64,000 nt of DNA from Halopseudomonas salina. Lineage in GTDB: Bacteria; Pseudomonadota; Gammaproteobacteria; Pseudomonadales; Pseudomonadaceae. A program made the translations under genes and the position numbers. Position 1 is the first letter of the stretch; every line of letters begins with the position of its first letter. The notes under the pieces are model-generated. The model was not told the origin of the DNA, ran no database searches, and was given only the letters and a program-made list of their open reading frames with translations. The stretch lies in assembly GCF_008641105.1 (NCBI RefSeq), contig NZ_VTTI01000009.1, positions 29,160 to 93,159 on the forward strand. Reading direction: 5' to 3'. Of the stretch, positions 45,776 through 55,209 are shown one piece after another.

Positions 45776-46662
45776 TGGGTGTCCTCCACGCGGACGAGCT
45801 CTGCGGCCAGAGCAGCATCATCTGGCGGTGCGAAGCCCATGGAGCGGGCGACTTGCTGGTTGCTGAGAACGGAAAAAAAACGCGGATATTCCAGGCGCGC
45901 ATCCGAGGCGGGATTGTCCAGCAGATAATCAACGCTGCGGGCCATGTCCGCTGGCGAGCTGAATGTAGTGCTGAGGCTGCCAGCCGCGATGAAAGGAGCG
46001 CTCGGGCCAATCAATACCCGGTCGCGCGTGTAGCTTGTCAGTAGAATGGTCTTCAGGTTGTCTGCGTTGAAGATGCTTCTGTCGTCGAGCCCCATGAGTA
46101 CGTCGCTTCGGTCAAGCGTGCTGACCAGGGTGCGGGCAAGGTCTTCGGGTGCAGCCAACTCCGCAATGTTCAGCTTGACGTCGTTGCTGTCAGCCGCTCT
46201 TATCCAGTGGCTGAGCTGATCCGTATCGACAGAGCTGTGCAGCAGTGCAGCTGTGCGCAAGCGCGGGATGAGCAGCTTGGCCAGGCGCAGCTGACGTTCC
46301 GGCTTGGGATTGGCCAGAATGACGCGGGCATGCCTGGGCAATTCCTTTAACGCTGATTCATTAAGGCTGCTCTGGCTGACATAAGTGGCTATGACGGGTG
46401 TGGAGCTACCTTTCGCCAGTTGCCGCTCAAGGCTTGCGACTCCCATGGTAATGATAACGTCGGCGTTGACCGCCATATTGGGTGGTTCCGTATCCAGGCT
46501 GTGCACCAGGATCTTGTCTCCAGTTCGCTCGCGTGTCAGTTCGTCGACGAACTCTTCAGTCAGGGCTGTTGGGCTTGGCACGATGACCATGAGCGTTGCA
46601 GCCTGTGAATACATGGCCAAAGAGCTCAGCCATAACAGCAAAATATGGCAGGCGAATCTCAT
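45772..46662 (-). CDS. ABC-type binding-protein-like periplasmic protein
   Basis: A 296-residue exported protein. The signal peptide starts [21 protein letters not shown]. The mature part follows the type-I periplasmic binding fold used by ABC substrate-binding proteins related to PF04392 ([49 protein letters not shown]). It lacks permease or ATPase partners and overlaps the hybrid kinase start by 4 bases, so it more likely feeds that kinase than a transporter. Start 46662 places the signal peptide at the N-terminus; 46728 is an alternative in-frame ATG 66 bases upstream. Confidence 0.75.
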   Translation of the reverse strand: MRFACHILLLWLSSLAMYSQAATLMVIVPSPTALTEEFVDELTRERTGDKILVHSLDTEPPNMAVNADVIITMGVASLERQLAKGSSTPVIATYVSQSSLNESALKELPRHARVILANPKPERQLRLAKLLIPRLRTAALLHSSVDTDQLSHWIRAADSNDVKLNIAELAAPEDLARTLVSTLDRSDVLMGLDDRSIFNADNLKTILLTSYTRDRVLIGPSAPFIAAGSLSTTFSSPADMARSVDYLLDNPASDARLEYPRFFSVLSNQQVARSMGFAPPDDAALAAELVRVEDTQ

Positions 46663-46700
46663 TGCCAGCGCTCGGATACGGGCGCCCAGGTATTGTTCAT
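46659..46700 (-). CDS. Possible leader ORF coupled to the binding-protein gene
   Basis: Thirteen codons ([13 protein letters not shown]) with a good ribosome binding site (AAGGA, 8 bases before the ATG), ending in TGA that overlaps the binding-protein ATG at 46662 (ATGA). This would couple translation. It is short and may be chance. Confidence 0.35.
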   Translation of the reverse strand: MNNTWAPVSERWQ

Positions 46701-46758
46701 GGCGACATTCCTTGTGCCTGTCTGTCATCAGTCAGTACTGCCTGCGGGTAGAGCCGCC

Positions 46759-48945
46759 TCAGAAATCAAGCTCGGCGCTGACGTAATAGTGGCTGCGATT
46801 CTCGTAAAGGTTCTCGGGCCAGGTGAGGCCTTCGTCATCCAGTCGATATTGCCAGGTCAGTGCCAGTTCCAGATTATTGGTGCCGGAGCCAAACCGCTTG
46901 GCAACCCGGCCATCCAGCCGTTCAAATCGACGTTCATTGAGCATGTCAGCCCCGTAATATATCAGACTGCTTTCAAAGCCTGCCGGCCACTCTCGCAGCC
47001 ATGCCGCCGAACCACTGTTGCGGGCGGTCAGCCGCTGGTCAAGCCGATTCGTCGCTACAAAATCGATATAAGCATAGGTTAGCCGCACTCTGTCGCGGCG
47101 ACTCATTTTCCAGTCCAACTGAGTCTCGGCACCCTGGAAGCGACTAAAGCTGTCATTGTTTGGCACGAAGTTAACAATCTGCAGCGGTTGACTGATCATG
47201 TTGCTGATCTCGTCGTAGAAGACTTTTATGTCGACCGAGAGGGCAAGATTTGAGAAGTAACCGTTGTACCCCAGCTCTCGGGACCGCATCCTTTCCTGTT
47301 CCAGATCTCCGGGACCACGGGCAAGGGCGTAGTACTTGTCGCTGCCGGAAACCGGTCCGCTCAGGTTATTTGCTGTATAGGTCCAGTTGGCATTGTTCTC
47401 ATACATGTCGGGTGAGCGGACAGCTTCGGAATAAACCGCACGAAGACTATGGGTCGGACGCAGAAAATAGTGCGCTGCCAGTCTGGGCGAGAATGAAAAA
47501 CCACTCAGTCTGTCTTCCTCGGCCATGGCGCCGGCATGCAATAGCCAGCGATCATGAGGCCGATACTCGAAGTTGGCGAAAAGCTGGCCAATCTGGTTGT
47601 CTACCCGGCCATCAAAAAAGGTGTCCGAACGTGCCTCGTCATAGCGAAGGCTGCCACCCAGCACTGTCCGCAACGAGTTGCTCAGTTGCAGCGTATTCTG
47701 AACCTCTACTTCGTAACGGGTCTCGCGCAGATTCTCGTTGAGATCCCAGCAGGCAGGCTGACCATCGCGGGCTGCCTGATGCTCGGCGACCAGGGCGTCC
47801 ACTAATGGGAGCTTGTCTGGTGGCAGGCCATCGTAACGTACCAGGTAGTCGCTATAAAAAGCTGGGTCGCCCCAGGCGCCGCTGCGGTTGCGCAGAATGT
47901 AATTGAGGCGGCGAGGGTAAACGTTCCCCAGCTCGGCCAATTCACGCAGTAATGGCGAAAACACAATGGGTGAATCACAGGCGCGCCACTGGGCGAGGCG
48001 TTCCATATGTTGTGCGTAGGCCTTCACTTCAAGGCGGTTGGTGGGCGATAGATCGTTCTTCCAGTGCAGCTGGGCAAAGTAATCCCGTGCTGTGGTGTCT
48101 GAGTTGGGCTCGTGCTCAGCCATCTCCCGATCAAACCTGAAAGAAAGGTCGGAGGGTTCGGCCATTACCGTATAATCATTCTCCAGCTGGTTACTACCTT
48201 CCTTGGCTCCAAGTTGCCATTGCAAACTCTGGTTCGCACTCAGGGTGGTTTCCCCCAGCAGATTGAAGGCATTCAGCCTTCTGCTGTCGCGATAATCCTT
48301 ACCATCGTCATCAAAGTCGAACCCCGTGTCCTCCTTGGCGAACAGGCTCAGCCGCGCGACACTGTTTTGCAAACTGAAGCCATGGCTGGCGTAGAGGTCA
48401 TTAACCCCGCGATTGCCCTGGGTGATTCGTACCTGTGTCCCTTGGCGCAGTTCGGGAGGTGTTGAAATGATGTTGATGACCCCCATCAGTGCGTTGGCAC
48501 CATAGGCGGCGGTATTGGGTCCGCGGAAAACCTCGATACGCTCGATATCTTCTACAGCCAGAGGTATGTCGGTCCAGTCCACCGTTGCTAGGCCAGGCCT
48601 GTAGACCGAGCGGCCATCTACCAGTACCTGCATGCGACGTGCTTCGGTGGTATTGGTACCGTGATAGTTCACGTTGCTGCGGTGTCCCAGCAGGTAGCCG
48701 ACCATCATGCCAGGCACCAGGCGCAGAATTTCGGGTACATCGCGTGCCCCACTGGCTCGAATCAATTCCCTATCAATAACCGTCATGCTGCCGGGAATTT
48801 CGGCGGGGGATTGCTTCAGGCGGGTTGCGCTGAGTACAGAGGGCAGCTCAAGCGGCTGCAGAACAATATCATCCATGGCAAATGCCGGGAGGCTTAAAGC
48901 CACACCCAGCAAGGGTAACAATCTTCTTGTTGAATAAGATGCCAT
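46759..48945 (-). CDS. TonB-dependent outer membrane receptor
   Basis: A 728-residue receptor. A signal peptide (SYSTRRLLPLLGVALSLPAFA) precedes the plug domain (VLSATRLKQSPAEIPG, then GTNTTEARRMQVLVDG, RIEVFRGPNTAAYGANALMG) and the barrel, which ends in YYVSAELDF with terminal Phe. It imports an iron complex, vitamin or other solute across the outer membrane. It is first in a set with a periplasmic binding protein and a hybrid kinase, a set that suggests ligand-driven signalling. The ATG at 48945 begins the signal peptide. Confidence 0.9.
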   Translation of the reverse strand: MASYSTRRLLPLLGVALSLPAFAMDDIVLQPLELPSVLSATRLKQSPAEIPGSMTVIDRELIRASGARDVPEILRLVPGMMVGYLLGHRSNVNYHGTNTTEARRMQVLVDGRSVYRPGLATVDWTDIPLAVEDIERIEVFRGPNTAAYGANALMGVINIISTPPELRQGTQVRITQGNRGVNDLYASHGFSLQNSVARLSLFAKEDTGFDFDDDGKDYRDSRRLNAFNLLGETTLSANQSLQWQLGAKEGSNQLENDYTVMAEPSDLSFRFDREMAEHEPNSDTTARDYFAQLHWKNDLSPTNRLEVKAYAQHMERLAQWRACDSPIVFSPLLRELAELGNVYPRRLNYILRNRSGAWGDPAFYSDYLVRYDGLPPDKLPLVDALVAEHQAARDGQPACWDLNENLRETRYEVEVQNTLQLSNSLRTVLGGSLRYDEARSDTFFDGRVDNQIGQLFANFEYRPHDRWLLHAGAMAEEDRLSGFSFSPRLAAHYFLRPTHSLRAVYSEAVRSPDMYENNANWTYTANNLSGPVSGSDKYYALARGPGDLEQERMRSRELGYNGYFSNLALSVDIKVFYDEISNMISQPLQIVNFVPNNDSFSRFQGAETQLDWKMSRRDRVRLTYAYIDFVATNRLDQRLTARNSGSAAWLREWPAGFESSLIYYGADMLNERRFERLDGRVAKRFGSGTNNLELALTWQYRLDDEGLTWPENLYENRSHYYVSAELDF

Positions 48946-49091
48946 TATTATGCAACCAGGGTAGTCATGTGCTGCCATATTACCTGCCGTGATCACATTT
49001 ACCAGTGAACTTTGTCGGATTTTGCTGTCCAAGCCCGCCTAGTTTGCGATGTGAATTATACTGGCTGCAAACCTCAGCTGAAGGAATTGGC

Positions 49092-50135
49092 ATGACTGAC
49101 AAGAAAATTTCCGTATGCGTTTTGGGCGGAGGAAGTTTCGGAACAACGCTGGCCGGGCTGATGGCTGCTCGGGGCGTCCCGGTTACACTGTGGCTACGTG
49201 ATGAAAAAGTTGCCGCGGAAATTGCTGGAGAGCATGAGAACAAGCGTTATATGCCCGGTTTCAAGCTGGACGCGCGCCTTGTTGTCACAACCGATATGCA
49301 TGCCGCTGTTGCAGCCGCCGATATGGTGTTCCTGGCCATCCCGAGTAGTGCCTTTCGCTCGGTCCTACACGATATTGGTCCTCAACTGGCCGGTAAGGAT
49401 GTGATCAGTACCACCAAGGGTATTGAGCAGCCTGGTTTTCTGATGATGAGCGACATTGCCGGGCAGGAGGCGCCGGGTGCGCGGATCGCTGTGTTGTCCG
49501 GACCCAATCTGGCAAAGGAAATAGCTACAGGCGAGTTGACGGCTACAGTGGTGGCTAGTGAAGACCAGGCGCTCTGCAGCCGAGTACAGGCTGTGCTTGG
49601 CAGCAGGCGTTTACGGGTATATGCGAGCCAGGACAAATACGGTGTGGAGCTGGGCGGAGCCCTCAAGAACGTATATGCGATCATCTCCGGGATGGCCGCC
49701 GCTTTGGGCATGGGCGAAAACACCAAGAGCATGCTGATTACGCGCTCTCTGGCTGAAATGAGCCGCTTTGCGGTGCACATGGGTGCCAGTCCAATGACCT
49801 TTCTCGGCCTTGCTGGTGTCGGTGACCTTATAGTTACTTGCATGTCGCCACTTTCGCGCAATTACCAGGTTGGATTTGCCCTGGGGCAGGGCCATACACT
49901 CGACGAGAGCGTAGCTCAGCTTGGCCAGGTCGCGGAAGGCGTAAACACCTTGAAGGTGCTCAAGCAGAAGTCGGACGAGGAGGGGGTTTATATGCCTCTT
50001 GTGACAGGGTTGCATGCCATATTGTTCGAGCAGCAACCTCTAGATGCTGTGATCGGGCGTCTGATGAGCGCTGAACAAAAGGATGACGTGGAATTTTCTG
50101 CGTTCATGTCCTGCACACCATTGGAAAAGGAGTAG
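49092..50135 (+). CDS. gpsA: NAD(P)H-dependent glycerol-3-phosphate dehydrogenase
   Basis: A 347-residue enzyme that makes glycerol-3-phosphate for phospholipids. The NAD(P) motif [10 protein letters not shown] is at residues 13-22, [16 protein letters not shown] near 136 and the catalytic lysine in [10 protein letters not shown] near 197. The frame stays open 29 codons upstream; the ATG at 49092 is preceded by GAAGGAA and begins just before the Rossmann motif. It is the first of three same-strand genes with DUF4389 and sixA. Confidence 0.94.
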   Translation: MTDKKISVCVLGGGSFGTTLAGLMAARGVPVTLWLRDEKVAAEIAGEHENKRYMPGFKLDARLVVTTDMHAAVAAADMVFLAIPSSAFRSVLHDIGPQLAGKDVISTTKGIEQPGFLMMSDIAGQEAPGARIAVLSGPNLAKEIATGELTATVVASEDQALCSRVQAVLGSRRLRVYASQDKYGVELGGALKNVYAIISGMAAALGMGENTKSMLITRSLAEMSRFAVHMGASPMTFLGLAGVGDLIVTCMSPLSRNYQVGFALGQGHTLDESVAQLGQVAEGVNTLKVLKQKSDEEGVYMPLVTGLHAILFEQQPLDAVIGRLMSAEQKDDVEFSAFMSCTPLEKE

Positions 50136-50137
50136 TA

Positions 50138-50476
50138 ATGGACGCTTTCAAACGCACAGTCACCTCAGCGGATTATTGGCTGCGAGTGATTTACACGCTG
50201 CTTCTGGCCTTGGCCTGGCAGGTCACGGAGTTGCTTCTGGTCGCTGTGACGGTACTGCAATTGGTATTCAAATTATTCACTGGAGAGTCGGATTCACGAC
50301 TTGCCGGCTTCGGTAACAGCCTGTCCCAATATGCATGGCAGATCGGACGTTTTGTTACTTTTGCCTCGGATCAGAAGCCCTGGCCCTTCATGGAATGGCC
50401 GGACCCTGAGACCCAGTGGGTTCCGGCAGCTCGCCACTCGAGCGAGCCGAACTCGACTGACTCCGAGCTCAAATGA
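50138..50476 (+). CDS. DUF4389 membrane protein
   Basis: A 112-residue protein with two hydrophobic segments (about 15-33 and 30-48) and YAWQIGRFVTFASDQKPWPF, the signature of the DUF4389 family. The C-terminus is hydrophilic. It follows gpsA by 2 bases and overlaps sixA by 4, so all three are translated together. The gpsA, DUF4389, sixA order is common in pseudomonads. Function unknown. Confidence 0.82.
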   Translation: MDAFKRTVTSADYWLRVIYTLLLALAWQVTELLLVAVTVLQLVFKLFTGESDSRLAGFGNSLSQYAWQIGRFVTFASDQKPWPFMEWPDPETQWVPAARHSSEPNSTDSELK

Positions 50477-50943
50477 AAATCTGGATTCTCCGCCATGGAC
50501 AGGCTGAGCCCATGGCAGCCAGCGATCCGGAGCGCGCGCTGACCCTGCGCGGTCGTGAAGAGGTGCGCAGGGTCGCACATCTTCTCGCAGGGGAGTCACT
50601 GGATACTATTCTTGCAAGCCCTTACGTACGTGCGCAGCAGACTGCAGAACAGGTGTGCCACGAGATTTCCTATCCGCGCGCCATCGCTACTGCCGCCTGG
50701 TTGACACCTGATGACGATCCACGCCAGGCGCTTGACTTTCTAGCTGAGCGTGCCGAGCGCAACCTGCTGCTGGTCAGTCATCAGCCTCTGGTCAGTCAAT
50801 TGATCTCTTTGCTTGTCGATGGCCACAGGAGTGGCCATTACCCCATGCCAACAGCGGGGCTCGCCTGCATCGAAACGGATTTTCCCGCCGCAGGAATCGG
50901 CCGGCTACTGATGCTGAAAAGTCCCGGCGAACTTCCTGCCTGA
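50473..50943 (+). CDS. sixA: Phosphohistidine phosphatase SixA
   Basis: A 156-residue histidine phosphatase. The RHG motif is in WILRHGQAEP near residue 5-12, and the second catalytic histidine is in VSHQPLVSQL near 103. In E. coli SixA dephosphorylates histidine-phosphotransfer proteins; here it sits third in the gpsA operon. Confidence 0.88.
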   Translation: MKIWILRHGQAEPMAASDPERALTLRGREEVRRVAHLLAGESLDTILASPYVRAQQTAEQVCHEISYPRAIATAAWLTPDDDPRQALDFLAERAERNLLLVSHQPLVSQLISLLVDGHRSGHYPMPTAGLACIETDFPAAGIGRLLMLKSPGELPA

Positions 50944-51097
50944 TTTTGCGGTCTTCAAACTGGCAGTTTTGCTGCAACAATCCAGGCCCGTTTCGTCTTG
51001 GCAGGAAGAAGGCGGCGTGGGATAGTGAATTTTGGATAGGTAGTTTTCAACTCGCAGTCTTATCCATAAGAAAAACAAGACAGACCGAGGTGGTGTA

Positions 51098-52783
51098 ATG
51101 GAAGATCAGGCCAAATCGACCGACGCGACGGCGCTGGCGGCGTTTTATCGGCGCGAGCGACTGCATCCGGAAAAGACTTACCTGGTTCAACCCTTGCCCG
51201 ACGGTCAGGTGCAGAACTACAGCTGGGGCGAAGTAGGTGCCCAGGCCCGTCGCATTGCCAGCTACCTCCTGAGCCTCGATCTGCCGCCGCAGAGCCATAT
51301 CGCATTGATATCCAAGAATTGCGCTCACTGGATCGTGACAGATTTGGCGATATGGATGGCAGGCCATATCTCCGTACCTTTATACCCCAATCTGACCGCC
51401 GACTCCGTGCGCCAGATCCTCGAGCATTCCGAGGCTCGCGCGGTGTTTGTCGGCAAGCTTGATGAGTGGGCCAGCATGCGTTCGGGGGTGCCGCAGGATA
51501 TACCCAGGATAGGCTTGCCTCTGGCACCGGATGACCCTGATCTTCTCACCTGGCAAGCCCTGCTCGACGCTCACGAGCCTCTGCCGGGCACGCCCTCCCC
51601 GGAGCCTGATCAACTGGCTACGATCATTTACACGTCAGGCACCACCGGCATGCCCAAAGGGGTGATGCTCAGCTTCCAGAACATGTATTTCTCGGCCAAC
51701 AATTGTCTGCGCCTGTTCAATATCAGCGATCAGGATCGTTTACTTTCCTATCTGCCGCTATGTCATGTAGCCGAGCGGCAGTTTGTCGAAATCGCCTCTC
51801 TACTGGCAGGAGAAACCATTTTCTTTGCCGACAGCCTGGATACTTTTCAGCGCGATATGCAGCGGGCCAGGCCAACAGTCTTTTTCGGCGTGCCGCGTAT
51901 CTGGGTCAAATTTCACCTGGCAGTAATCAGCAGGGTCCCGCCGCGCTTACTGGATACATTGCTCAAGGTTCCGGTTCTTGGCCGGATCGTGGGACGTAGG
52001 GTGCTGGAGGGCCTGGGGCTTGATCAGATTCGTTATGCGGTGTGCGGCGCTGCGCCGGTGGCAGACAGCACAATGGCGTGGTATCAGAGCCTGGGCCTGA
52101 ATATCGCGGAGGTTTATGGTATGACCGAGAACTGCGGCTACTCACATCTTGGTCGCCCCAAACGTTACAAAAAGGGTTGGATCGGCCTGCCTAATCCGGG
52201 AGTTGAGTGCCGGCTTTCCGAGGACGGGGAATTGTTGGTGCGCAGCAACGGCACCATGCAGGGGTATTACAAGGAGCCGGAAAAAACGGCTGAAACCATT
52301 ACCCCGGATGGCTTCCTGCGAACGGGTGATATCGGGGAAATAGACAACGAAGGCTTTCTGCGACTCACCGGCCGGATCAAGGATATTTTCAAGACGTCAA
52401 AAGGCAAGTATGTAGCTCCTGCGCCGATCGAGAACCTCCTGTCGGCACATAGCAGGGTGGAGCAGGTGTGTGTGGTGGGCAATAACCTGCCCCAGCCGCT
52501 GGCGCTGGTCCAACTCTCCGAGGCAGGCGTTCATGAAGCAGGAGAAAATCGTCAGCAGCTTGCCCGCAGCCTGGCTGCCTTGATGGAGGAGGTCAACGCC
52601 GTTCTGGCCCGACATGAGCAATTGAGTTGCCTGGTTATTTTGGAGGATTCCTGGACTGTCGAGAACGGCTCCATGACGCCGACCCTGAAAATCAAGCGCA
52701 ACGTCGTTGAAGCGACTTATCAGGACCGTTTTGAGGACTGGTCTGTCAGCGGCAAGCATGTAGTGTGGCAGGCAGAGGGTTGA
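51098..52783 (+). CDS. AMP-binding long-chain acyl-CoA synthetase (FadD15-like)
   Basis: A 561-residue adenylating enzyme. Motifs are IIYTSGTTGMPKGVML near residue 178, YGMTENCG, GWIGLPNPG, GDIGEIDNEGFLRLTGR and a late conserved lysine in LKIKRN. The sequence is closest to the long-chain acyl-CoA synthetase group with the short eukaryotic-like architecture. A hot-dog thioesterase gene starts 37 bases after its stop, and the pair may balance acyl-CoA formation and release. Substrate unknown. Confidence 0.86.
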   Translation: MEDQAKSTDATALAAFYRRERLHPEKTYLVQPLPDGQVQNYSWGEVGAQARRIASYLLSLDLPPQSHIALISKNCAHWIVTDLAIWMAGHISVPLYPNLTADSVRQILEHSEARAVFVGKLDEWASMRSGVPQDIPRIGLPLAPDDPDLLTWQALLDAHEPLPGTPSPEPDQLATIIYTSGTTGMPKGVMLSFQNMYFSANNCLRLFNISDQDRLLSYLPLCHVAERQFVEIASLLAGETIFFADSLDTFQRDMQRARPTVFFGVPRIWVKFHLAVISRVPPRLLDTLLKVPVLGRIVGRRVLEGLGLDQIRYAVCGAAPVADSTMAWYQSLGLNIAEVYGMTENCGYSHLGRPKRYKKGWIGLPNPGVECRLSEDGELLVRSNGTMQGYYKEPEKTAETITPDGFLRTGDIGEIDNEGFLRLTGRIKDIFKTSKGKYVAPAPIENLLSAHSRVEQVCVVGNNLPQPLALVQLSEAGVHEAGENRQQLARSLAALMEEVNAVLARHEQLSCLVILEDSWTVENGSMTPTLKIKRNVVEATYQDRFEDWSVSGKHVVWQAEG

Positions 52784-52820
52784 TAAACACAGCGTCATGA
52801 GTGGAGAGGAGGCAGGTCTG

Positions 52821-53240
52821 ATGGGTATCTGGAAACAGGAAGTTGAGTTGGATCAGTTGCACGGTGGCCAGAGCATCAACACGCTTCTGGATATCCGTTT
52901 CGAAGATTTTGGTGATGACTGGATCAGCGCGAGCATGCCGGTGGATCACCGTACACATCAGCCCTACGGGATTCTGCATGGTGGTGCGTCGGTTGTGTTG
53001 GCTGAGACACTCGGCAGTACTGCTTCGTACTTGTGTATTGACAAGGACAAGTTCTACTGCGTTGGTCTGGAGGTTAACGCCAATCATCTCAAGGCAGTCC
53101 GTGCCGGCAGGGTCACCGCGGTAGCAAGACCGGTCCATCTGGGACGTACCACGCACGTGTGGGACATCCGCCTGCACAACGAGGAGGGTGAGGCGACCTG
53201 CATATCACGGCTGACCATGGCAGTCGTGCCCATAAAGTAA
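52821..53240 (+). CDS. Hot-dog fold acyl-CoA thioesterase (YdiI/PaaI type)
   Basis: A 139-residue thioesterase. THQPYGILHGGASVVLAETLGS carries the His-Gly-Gly and Glu of the YdiI-like active site, and LHLGR-like HLGRTTHVWDI is close to E. coli MenI/YdiI. It hydrolyses acyl-CoA; the natural substrate is unknown. The start at 52821 follows GGAGG by about 9 bases; the 8-codon longer frame has no ribosome binding site. Confidence 0.85.
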   Translation: MGIWKQEVELDQLHGGQSINTLLDIRFEDFGDDWISASMPVDHRTHQPYGILHGGASVVLAETLGSTASYLCIDKDKFYCVGLEVNANHLKAVRAGRVTAVARPVHLGRTTHVWDIRLHNEEGEATCISRLTMAVVPIK

Positions 53241-53246
53241 CATAGA

Positions 53247-53316
53247 CAGGACAATGCCTTGATACAGGTGCCGGGTTATAGCCGGCTATTCATGCTGGTC
53301 GCCATTACTTGTCCTG
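53247..53316. repeat. Nested inverted repeats, possible structured RNA or terminator
   Basis: An outer pair CAGGACAA and TTGTCCTG encloses an inner pair GCCGG and CCGGC. Together they would fold into a 70-base stem with an internal hairpin, in the gap between the thioesterase and hydrolase genes. Confidence 0.4.
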
Positions 53317-53417
53317 ATTGGAGACTCCACATAGATTGCGCTCTAAAACCGGGCTCGATCTGACTCACTGGTCTTGTACCCTACCGGCCTTCGGCATGCC
53401 AAACAGGATAGTCTTCA

Positions 53418-54281
53418 ATGCAAGCAAACAGTCATGAAGTGCGTTTTTCCCTGCCATCACTCGAAGTTGCGGCGAAGGTCTGGGGAGATGCAGATGGACT
53501 GCCCGTTATCGGGCTACATGGTTGGCTGGACAACGCAGCAACCTTCGATCGTCTCGCACCTCACCTGTCGGGTATTCACCTGGTAGCCCTGGACTTGCCA
53601 GGCCACGGGCTTTCAGGTCATATGCCCGCGGCAGGCTACAGTCTCTGGCAGCAGGCCGCTACCGTGCTTCAGGTGGCAGAGAGCCTGGGCTGGAAGCGCT
53701 TTGCCTTGCTGGGTCATTCCATGGGCGCGATCATCAGCGGAATTCTTGCAGGCAGCTTGCCAGACCGGGTGATGGGCGCCTGCCTTATTGATGGCCTGCT
53801 GCCTTTTACCTCCGAGGCCGAAGAAGCGCCCAGGCAGATGGCACGCTTCTTTGATGCCAGCCTTGCCCTTGCGGACAAACGTAAACCTGTTTACGACAGC
53901 GTGGCCAAAGCTGTTGATGCGCGAGCCCGTGGTGGTAATACCGCTCTAAGTCATGAGGCTGCTGCCTTGCTGGTGGAGCGGGGGCTGATGCCCGAACATG
54001 GAGGCTGGACCTGGCGAACCGACCCGCAATTGATGCTACCCTCACCCATGCGATTGACCAGCGAACATGCTGCGGCGTTCATTGAAGCTATCCAGTCACC
54101 TGTTTGTCTGGTGCTGGCCAACCAGGGTGTAATGCACAAGCACCCGCAGGTAGTAGAGCGGATCGAACGTTTTGCGCACATCACGCGCCACGACATTGAT
54201 GGCGGCCATCACCTGCACCTTGAGGAGCAGGCCGAAGAAATAGCAACGATATTTGACAGTTTTTTTGCCAAACTGGCGTGA
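53418..54281 (+). CDS. Alpha/beta hydrolase
   Basis: A 287-residue alpha/beta-fold hydrolase. The nucleophile is in LLGHSMGAIISG near residue 100, the oxyanion region around GLHGWLDNAATFDRLAP at 27-43 and the catalytic His in DIDGGHHLHLE near the end. Substrate unknown, likely an ester. It is followed 63 bases later by the DUF4892 gene on the same strand. Confidence 0.85.
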   Translation: MQANSHEVRFSLPSLEVAAKVWGDADGLPVIGLHGWLDNAATFDRLAPHLSGIHLVALDLPGHGLSGHMPAAGYSLWQQAATVLQVAESLGWKRFALLGHSMGAIISGILAGSLPDRVMGACLIDGLLPFTSEAEEAPRQMARFFDASLALADKRKPVYDSVAKAVDARARGGNTALSHEAAALLVERGLMPEHGGWTWRTDPQLMLPSPMRLTSEHAAAFIEAIQSPVCLVLANQGVMHKHPQVVERIERFAHITRHDIDGGHHLHLEEQAEEIATIFDSFFAKLA

Positions 54282-54344
54282 TTGTCGATGCTGCACGGGA
54301 GGCATCGCGATACGCTGGTATGAAAACCACAACCAGGAGTATCG

Positions 54345-55190
54345 ATGTCACTCACAGCTTTTAACCGCCACGTTCAGGTTTGCCTGGGGTCGCTACTTCT
54401 TGCTCCGCTGGCGCTGGCTGAGACCGTCCCGCAGGGTCTGAGCATCAATCCCTTTCCGGGCGCTCAGATAACCGACTCCAAGGTGCTACCTCAGGCCGAT
54501 CACGCGGTGGTTATCGGCCTGGTGCGCAAGGTAAACAACCGTCTGCGGGCCGAGAGGGAGGTGCGTGCGACGGGCGAGCTTATCAGGGTGACATTCGAAA
54601 TTCCCCGCATACACTCCCGAGCCGAAGGGTTCGAACATGTCAGGGATCAGTTGCTGGCTCGTCCACATAGCATGCTGTTCTACTGTGAGGGCAGGGAGTG
54701 CGGTGCCAGTAGCCTGTGGGCAAACGAAGTACTGGACAACTCCAGGCTCTATGGTCCGGAGGAAAACCAGGCGTACCTCTCGGTGAGACTGGAGGAAGAT
54801 CCGCAGCGTCTGGTGAGTGTCTACGCCATAACTCGGGGTAACCAGCGTTCTTACGTACATGTTGATCAATTCACGCCCGAAGAGCCGATTGTCGAACCGC
54901 TTTATCCAACACCCTCGACCCTGTTGAAGTTGCTCCACGCCAATGGACGTCTGGCACTACCTGGGCTGGAGCTGGGGCTTGTAACTGAAAAACCGCGTGC
55001 GGAGGATCCCGAAGTCTGGATCAATCTGGTCAATCGCATGCTGCGCTCTGACACTCGTGTGCGAGTGGCAATCAGTGGTCAGCAGGCACCGGCAGTGATG
55101 CAGCGTCTGATCGATCTGGATATACGTTCATCGCGACTGGAAATAGGTCAGCCGTACCCGGAAACGGGCATTGTTATCGACAAGATATGA
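54345..55190 (+). CDS. DUF4892 exported protein
   Basis: A 281-residue protein with a signal peptide (about 1-25, ending LAPLALAE). Features are DHAVVIGLVRKVNNRLRAER, FYCEGRECGASSLWANEV and VYAITRGNQRSYVHVDQF, which match the DUF4892 family. The C-terminal part RVAISGQQAPAVMQRLIDL resembles an OmpA-like or DUF-specific fold but I do not claim it. Function unknown, probably envelope. Confidence 0.78.
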   Translation: MSLTAFNRHVQVCLGSLLLAPLALAETVPQGLSINPFPGAQITDSKVLPQADHAVVIGLVRKVNNRLRAEREVRATGELIRVTFEIPRIHSRAEGFEHVRDQLLARPHSMLFYCEGRECGASSLWANEVLDNSRLYGPEENQAYLSVRLEEDPQRLVSVYAITRGNQRSYVHVDQFTPEEPIVEPLYPTPSTLLKLLHANGRLALPGLELGLVTEKPRAEDPEVWINLVNRMLRSDTRVRVAISGQQAPAVMQRLIDLDIRSSRLEIGQPYPETGIVIDKI

Positions 55191-55209
55191 GGTCTTGTTG
55201 GCTCTGGCT

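Noticed and set aside
47250..47741. 163-residue plus-strand frame opposite the TonB receptor
   Set aside because: No motif and composition unlike a real protein; the receptor is continuous there.
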